Positions 58,300-64,000 of a stretch of DNA of 64,000 nt are shown piece after piece. The position numbers and the translations under genes were made by a program. Source of the DNA: Spirometra erinaceieuropaei (Eukaryota; Platyhelminthes; Cestoda; Diphyllobothriidea; Diphyllobothriidae). The notes beneath the pieces are model-generated. The model saw nothing but the letters and a program-made list of their open reading frames with translations. It ran no database searches and was not told the DNA's origin. The DNA lies in NCBI GenBank assembly GCA_902702965.1, contig CACRXP010000384.1, positions 118,340 through 182,339 of the forward strand, written 5' to 3'. The stretch's first letter is position 1; every line of letters starts with the position of its first letter.

Positions 58300-58930
58300 A
58301 TCAGTGTTAAGCAGTCTGCCACACGAGAATGAAAACATAAAAAAATGTTAATATAAATTACCGGAAAAAAGTGTTCTACATCAGCATGACAGTCAGGGAT
58401 GAATTCTTAGCTCATGAAAAATTGCATGCCAGCTTTGATCCTAACGATTTTTAGAAAGCTAATGAAGCCCAGGAACCACTAAAAATATAACCAGACATAT
58501 TCGCACTAATTGCCTGTCGTCACCTTTTAAAAATTATTCTTTTTTAAAGTTTCATTTTTAAATGTGCCACTAAAGGCAGCTTGATACCTTGTCCGGAAAT
58601 AATGCTCCTTGGACAATTGTCAATTGATTGTAAAAACTTGTCCTTTATTCAACAACCGTCCTCGTTTGTGGGTTCAGACGACATTCAGTACAGAGTGCCG
58701 CAAGTCGTACGAATGATGAAGTGCATCGTCAACAACGAATTCACAGCAAACATTATACATGATTCTGGTGTCGTTTGCAAATTTTTTTACTGAAAAAGAA
58801 CCTTTTCCATTGAATCCACTCTCAGTTTTACTGATTGATTATAGTTCTGTAAGTACCAGTTACTGAACCTCGTATTTGGTGATTTGGAGTCACCTATTAA
58901 AGTCCATATTGCAACACTTGCATCGCGCAC
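58300..58930. other. No gene recognised
   Basis: Only a 70-codon plus frame (58581-58793), without domain or splice evidence. Confidence 0.3.
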
Positions 58931-58949
58931 TTCTTGAATATTACGAGAC

Positions 58950-60235
58950 CAACGCGCTGAATATCACACCTTTAGATGCCTACACACCGCTTGTTTGCGG
59001 ATTTTCAGCAAGAAAGACAGTGAGAAAGACAAAAGCCCAAACAGCTCCCAAATGATCATGAGTTCAAACATGATTGGTGGATTTAAGTTAACCTCAAAGT
59101 GAAGCAGGGCGCTGGACGCGCCATCCGAATTGTCGGACTTCGGCGAGCTCACAAGGCTCACAGCCATTAACCAGCATGTGTCCTGGAAACATTTTAAGCG
59201 CGTCTCTTCTTGACGAAATGCCAACTGTCATTGAAGAAAGAACCTCATCGCCTGAGGGTTCGTCCCTGCCTGAACAGAGTTGCAGGGTTAGCGGTCTGTG
59301 TGTTACCGCCGCAAAACTATCAAATGGGAGTTCAATCTTTCTCTCTTATCTTAACTTACAGAAAAGTGCCGCATTCCCCTCCAAATCTTCAGAGAACAAG
59401 GGCGGAATTTTGAGTTTCGGGTGCTGTACTTTGGCAGATTGAATTCTAACTGACCAGTAGAAACGTATTTTGACCCATCTTGGAAGTCTAACAATAACTT
59501 CAGTCATTCATTGCACATAGGCGAGCAGATGCAGTTACTGCAGCATTTCAAAGCAAAAAGGGTAGTTGTCGGTCAATTCTGTAGATCTGGGGTAAACCTT
59601 CATAGGCCACTGAGAGCCTTGAGGTAACGGAGGGGTTTGAGTATCAAGTTCTTTTCTGAATAACTATCCCCATGTTCATTGACGTCCTGTCAGGTCGATT
59701 TACATCAAACAACCGCATGTATTACCTTGTTTCGCAGTGTGTTGCGACCTGTGTCTATTATAACAGCACGGACAGTTATGACTCACTTTATTTAAAACGA
59801 AGACGGGACGACGAATAAGAGGAAAACGTTATCGGCAAAACAGGAAAGACTAGAGTAGTCGTTAATGGCTTATTCGCCGGCACATACCACCCATACCCAA
59901 CTCCAAGTATTGTTTGAATCCGCTGGTGCTAGATTCAGCGGTCTGTTTAGAAGAGTGCCAACCCCCTAAGTTTCCAGCCACGGTCACGTTGTCCTGTCGA
60001 TAGCCTGGCATTAATTAATGGTTGTTGATTTGGATGGGCTCCAGCGGTCAGTAGGTCATGCGTGCAGACCTTTGCAGGAAGCGTCTGGATCGACACTGGA
60101 GTTACTAATGTTCGAGTTGGAGTACCAAGCCTAGACGAATGCTCGGGTCCGTTTTATGCTGCATTCGACAATAATCTAAATGTCATCCCAGACAAAATGA
60201 TGACCACCTTAGGGTAAGGCCGCAAAGATGACGAA
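58950..60235. repeat. Dispersed repeat R2, copy 3
   Basis: GGCGCTGGACGCGCCATCC, GTGTCCTGGAAACATTTTAA, TAGATCTGGGGTAAACC and GCATTCGACAATAATCTAAA are the landmarks in common with the copies at 32.35 and 46.29 kb. The longest copy (about 1.28 kb), it defines the unit. Confidence 0.7.
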
Positions 60236-60244
60236 TAAGTATTT

Positions 60245-60640
60245 TTTGTTGGGGCAGATAACTCGATTTCGGTAAGCTGAGCCGTAAGGCACCAACCCCT
60301 GCAGAAATCGTATACGCAGAGTAAAACTCGTCTGTGATGAAGTGTATTTTGAAATGGAAGGCGTAATTTTAGTAAGGTTGTAGCACTTGTTGTCGGATGT
60401 CATAATGCGAATGTATTTCGATTTGCCGAGATATTGCATTTGATTGTACATTTTAGTTGACTTAAGCACCAAATCCATTAAAAAAATCAAATCGAATGTA
60501 GCTTTTATTCGCCCTTTGCCTTCGATACCCTTATAAGTGCAATATATTTTAAATAAACATGCAGAAAGTGTTCCATCCATACACTTGAGATAGCGAAGCA
60601 CGTCTTTGCATGCAAATGTAACTTCCTTCCCCATAAAGTC
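60245..60640 (-). CDS. Possible exon of an unrecognised gene
   Basis: A 141-codon minus frame is preceded by a strong acceptor (TTATTTTTCAACAG at 60.65 kb). The peptide includes CMDGTLSACLFKIYCTYKGI, EGKGRIKATFDL and SKYIRIMTSDNKCYNLTKI, an alternating pattern with several Cys. No convincing donor was found, and the end of the frame enters repeat R2 near 60.24 kb. It lies 370 bp downstream of locus C on the same strand. I cannot relate it to A-C. It could be a chance frame. Confidence 0.25.
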
Positions 60641-61005
60641 TGTTGAAAAATAAGAATGCGAGCGTCTAAATGTTTGTTAGATATGCCACACTCATAAAAT
60701 CAAGCAGGATGATTGTATTGCTCGGTTACATAAAAGGCCGGGAAGTCATTTTTTGACTGAGAACGATTTCTGAAGTTCAGAGGGTGTTGTTGGTTTTCAA
60801 GCATTGATGCTGTATAGAAGCAAATTAAAACCATAACAAACAGTTCAACACTCTTTTTTGTAAGTACGAAAAATTGAGCTTTACGGTCTCGCGGGTGCAA
60901 CGAACAACGGACACATGCGTTACACAATTTATTTCTTTTGCCACATGTACCAAACAAATGTGCATAGATCAAAAGCACTCAGATCGCCGAAGCTAATCGT
61001 AAACA

Positions 61006-61263
61006 TCAACAGACCTTCGAAAACTGCTTTTCCAAATAAAACAGGTTTGCGTAGAGCGTGCTCCTCAATACTCCTAGAGGAATATTACCGAATGGAAGAC
61101 TGATAGCCTTAACGACATGCTCGTCCACGTCTATGAAAGTTACATCGCGAATTGTGCAGCCGGACTTTGAACCATTTCTCTTCATGTTTCCGGACACGTC
61201 GATTTTGGTTTCGGCAAAACATACTAACTTTTCCATCCAATACTCATATTTAAATCTCCTCCA
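61006..61263 (-). CDS. Locus C, terminal exon (258 nt)
   Basis: The acceptor is TTTTTCTTACAG, entered in phase 0, with 85 sense codons and TGA. The translation opens WRRFKYEYWMEKLVCFAETK, continues IDVSGNMKRN with the conserved Cys in KSGCTIRDVTFIDVDEHVV, and ends FYLEKQFSKVC. Aligned to B it keeps the KxVxFA, SGxM/TGxM, CxI and final VC positions. Length and phase are identical to A and B, although protein identity is only about a quarter, which indicates an old duplication with retained architecture. Confidence 0.8.
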   Translation of the reverse strand, partial: WRRFKYEYWMEKLVCFAETKIDVSGNMKRNGSKSGCTIRDVTFIDVDEHVVKAISLPFGNIPLGVLRSTLYANLFYLEKQFSKVC

Positions 61264-61371
61264 CTGTAAGAAAAATAAAGGCTGTTAATCTGCATCGAAC
61301 ACATTTAAAATAATTAATGAGACTCGCTATGTTCTTGTAGATTACTTTGATAAGATATCGGGTAGACTTAC

Positions 61372-61604
61372 ATATTGTACTTCGAATACGACTGGTAAAA
61401 TGAGGCCTTTGCAATCGTACCTCTCTTCGCTTAAGAAACGCATCATACGGCAGGTTTTAATAAGTGCTCTATCTCCGAACGCCATTGATAACAGGAATCC
61501 ATCTTCGTATCTTTTTAAGGAACTAAGAGATTTGTTTAGAGCGGCAATACTGCGAGTAAGGAATTCTCCCACCACAAACTGATCCTGAATTCTGACAGCG
61601 TTTG
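61372..61604 (-). CDS. Locus C, penultimate exon (233 nt)
   Basis: The acceptor is CTGCTTTGCAG and the donor TAT|GTAAGT. The following intron is 108 bp. The peptide has FLTRSIAALNKSLSSLKRYE, LLSMAFGDRAL and CRMMRFLSEERYDCKGLILP ending VVFEVQY. There is no stop or shift. Entry needs one carried base, as in B. It is the best evidence for selection in the window, since about half of its residues match B after enough time for the introns to have become unalignable. Confidence 0.85.
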
Positions 61605-62832
61605 CTGCAAAGCAGATGGGTAGTTATAAACAATTCAACTAATAGACAGTTTTTCCTCATACAAATACACAATATCTTGTAGTATTCGCCTGTTTTATTG
61701 TGTATACCTTAGTTAACAAATGTGTCCCGATAAGAAGAATAAAGGCATAACTTGAGAAACAACCATATTCCACGCATTTAGTTTTTATACAGAAATTAAA
61801 GGGGATCTAGTTTGTCGATAAGTTATAAGTTAGAATTGAACGCTGCTGTTAAATTGTCCCACTAATATCAAAGGTGCCAACTCGTTGCAAGGATTTTTTC
61901 CATGCTTTAAGTTTTTCGGTATTTTAAACACATATTATTTATGAAATACAGCCTAACGGGTATAAAACATAGAGTTTGGGCCGCGATGGACAAGAAAATA
62001 ATATAGTTTAGTTTTAACTTTTGTGCGATTGATTGTCCATCATTAAGCAGACGGAAAGAATTCAGTCAAGATTACTTTATAAATGCTGATGACTCCTGGG
62101 ACAATAAAAAGTCTAATCAAAGAGACAGTAAGCTTTGTTTACTTAAACGATGACCATCAAATTGAAAAAATGAGCTGGGCGCTAAATGGGACAAGATGTG
62201 CTCGAGACGAAAATTGACTGAAGTTCGAGTTGTGCATTAATCTATTCAAATAAGTTGATTAAGGTAGATTTAATTGGCTGACTTGCATCACTTCTTATTC
62301 CAGGCACTGGACTTTATATCTGTGATAAACAACATGCGGCTTCACATTTTTCGTAAGCTACTTTTCATACGTACATAACTGCCATTGCTCAAACCCACAA
62401 ATATTTGTTCTACTTATCATTTAAAAACTTAGCGCTCCGGATATTTTTCTTTTATTTACAAAATTGCTAGCCGATTTTTCTATTTGCTGTGATGTTCGAG
62501 CTTTTGGTAGTATTACCCTGTCGTAAAGAAAATAACTGTCCCCTCTACAAACCCGTTGTTCAAAACTACGAGTTGTTCGAGGAATCACGCTCTCGAACTA
62601 TATACTTATGTGGTTCAAATGCAAGAATATACATGTGCGTTGCAAAGTTTTAACTATAGAGAGTTTGTACGGTGGACAGAGCCTAAAACGTCAGAGGGTT
62701 TGCGGTGTGTAATGGTGGAAAGGTGAACATTGGCGCACAATGGTACTTGACTAGGATTTGGTAATATGCATTACAAATAAAGGGAAGACTACCAAATAAT
62801 CGACGTCACACATTTAGTGAGACGCAAGTTAC

Positions 62833-62899
62833 CTGTGTCAAAACCGCATGCGGATGCGTCTCCTATGTACCCAATCAAAAGCAAGTATCCCAGAAACAT
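62833..62899 (-). CDS. Probable first exon of locus C: signal peptide
   Basis: ATG is followed by LGYLLLIGYIGDASA and CGFDT, then the donor ACAG|GTAACT. The first 17 residues have the hydrophobic core and A-x-A end of a secretory signal peptide. A TATAAAA lies 57 bp upstream of the ATG. The exon leaves one base. Since no exon between 61.6 and 62.83 kb was identified, linkage to locus C is inferred from strand, position and the extracellular look of the C exons. Another gene is possible. Confidence 0.5.
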
Positions 62900-62955
62900 T
62901 ACTCTTTCCTCCGCCAAGCTCTAGAAATCGCTCCGCAATAGCGTTGGTCAGCAGG

Positions 62956-62962
62956 TTTTATA
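62956..62962 (-). promoter_or_regulatory. TATA box upstream of the signal-peptide exon
   Basis: On the minus strand GCG-TATAAAA-CC is placed about 57 bp before the ATG. This fits a start site around 62.93 kb and a leader of roughly 30 nt. Confidence 0.45.
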
Positions 62963-63049
62963 CGCCTGCTCATGCGCTATCAGACAATCAGTTGTTAGCT
63001 TGCAGTATGACCTTACAGACAGTTAAACGTTTTAATCCCCAATGACGGC

Positions 63050-64000
63050 GAGATTAAAATAAAGCCGCCACAGATATGCATATGTAAACACGATGCTAAA
63101 CCTTATTAGTATCTATTAGCAACATGTTAACGGTTGTCTTTACAAAGTTGCTACGGTCATCACGGTTAATTGTAAACACTTTCAGCAATTAGCTACTATT
63201 TTGACCACTTTACTTTGACTAGCTTAGATGTTAGTGCAAATGAATCCACGGTGGTACTTACCTCAGTAAACAGTGAACCTAGTGGTATAGGTCAAGACAA
63301 CATTTAGTAAAGGCCAGACCTTCCGTATTCATCTATCCTCATCTGCTTAACGCATCACTCGGTTCAGCTTGTAATGAAAAAAATGACCACTACACAATGT
63401 GTCAGTGTGTACGAAAGGTAATTTAATATGAATGCTGTCGTCCAAACGTGTGTACTCATCTCAAATCAATTGGAAATGCAGTAAGACATATCATGCTTCA
63501 ACCGTGAAAGTATGAAATGCGCAATAACTTAAAATGTTATATTCTGTCAAACGTTGTCAGCGCAAATAAGAACTAATTGTATCACGTCATCCTTATCAAG
63601 ATTAGGCAGAATAAGTTCCGGTTTTCAAAAACAGCAACTTGAAAGACGTTAGACGGCAGCTCGCCTTAACCTAATCATGCTATTCAGGAATTGATGGACG
63701 AATGAGTTTTTAACCTGTCAGTCTAATCGGGGTCTCGGCTGGTTTCTTCTTTTCCAGTGTCCTGTTAGAAGGCAGTGTAGACACAGAAAACTTAATTACT
63801 GCGGCAGTAGACTGAATCGGATATTTCTATAGGCATACAAAGGACTAGTTAGCAGGACGCATTACACATGCGGATGAGTTTGAGCTGTCTTTCAAGCAGT
63901 AAGCTGCGTGGCAGGACGAAATACGGGCGCTGTCATAATATAGAGGTCCCTTCCCTAGTTCGCGCGCAGATTATTGTGAGCGACAAACAGAGGAATATTG
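63050..64000. other. No gene recognised
   Basis: Upstream flank of the putative locus C promoter. Only short frames are present. Confidence 0.35.

Noticed and set aside
62020..62230. Candidate intermediate exons of locus C (for example a block after AACTTCAG near 62.22 kb)
   Set aside because: Phases did not fit the flanking exons, or stops followed within a few codons, and nothing resembled the 148-nt exon of B.

Overview
This window reads as repeat-dense, intron-bearing metazoan DNA, most likely from a flatworm. The evidence for a flatworm is the load of decayed Penelope-like elements (PLEs) with a GIY-YIG endonuclease, the decayed CR1/Jockey-type LINEs, the degenerate TTAGGG-type interstitial repeats and the short introns with GTAAGT donors. 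A pseudophyllidean tapeworm is my best guess, but the sequence does not prove it. There is no prokaryotic gene organisation: almost every long reading frame is either a piece of retroelement or a chance frame.

From 1 to 8.4 kb: a faint PLE relic, then a degenerate telomere-like array (about 2.87-3.16 kb) bracketed by a 25-bp inverted repeat, with an opposite-strand telomere-like tract at 4.4 kb. Next is a long plus-strand PLE (about 5.2-8.4 kb). Its reverse-transcriptase frame is broken by two nested insertions: a foldback element with long inverted arms (5.5-6.7 kb) and a pair of oppositely oriented tRNA-like SINEs (6.9-7.4 kb). A TAC-type microsatellite follows at 8.6-8.8 kb.

From 11 to 33 kb: two consecutive minus-strand PLEs (11.1-12.2 and 12.2-14.6 kb), then a plus-strand LINE (15.5-18.65 kb) with ORF1, APE endonuclease and RT whose catalytic core has been deleted. 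The LINE 3' end plus about 1.7 kb of downstream DNA is tandemly duplicated (18.3-22 kb). The best preserved PLE endonuclease is on the minus strand at 26.4-27.4 kb, with a hammerhead-like motif at its 3' end. Smaller relics and direct repeats fill 28-33 kb.

From 34 to 64 kb: the only convincing host genes. Three paralogous minus-strand loci (A about 36 kb, B about 50-52 kb, C about 61-63 kb) share a penultimate exon of 233 nt and a terminal exon of exactly 258 nt, entered in phase 0 and ending in a Cys codon just before the stop. Splice sites are canonical in all three. Locus A carries a 19-nt deletion in the penultimate exon and is a pseudogene. Loci B and C look intact over these exons. A probable first exon for C (TATA box, ATG and signal peptide) lies at 62.8-62.9 kb, so the family is probably secreted. 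A and B sit in a diverged segmental duplication of several kb. I do not recognise the protein family. Between the genes lie more PLE relics, a second PLE subfamily in head-to-head arrangement (53.8-55.4 kb), a 5'-truncated LINE (45.4-46.3 kb) with an intact YADD box, and a dispersed repeat of about 1 kb present three times.
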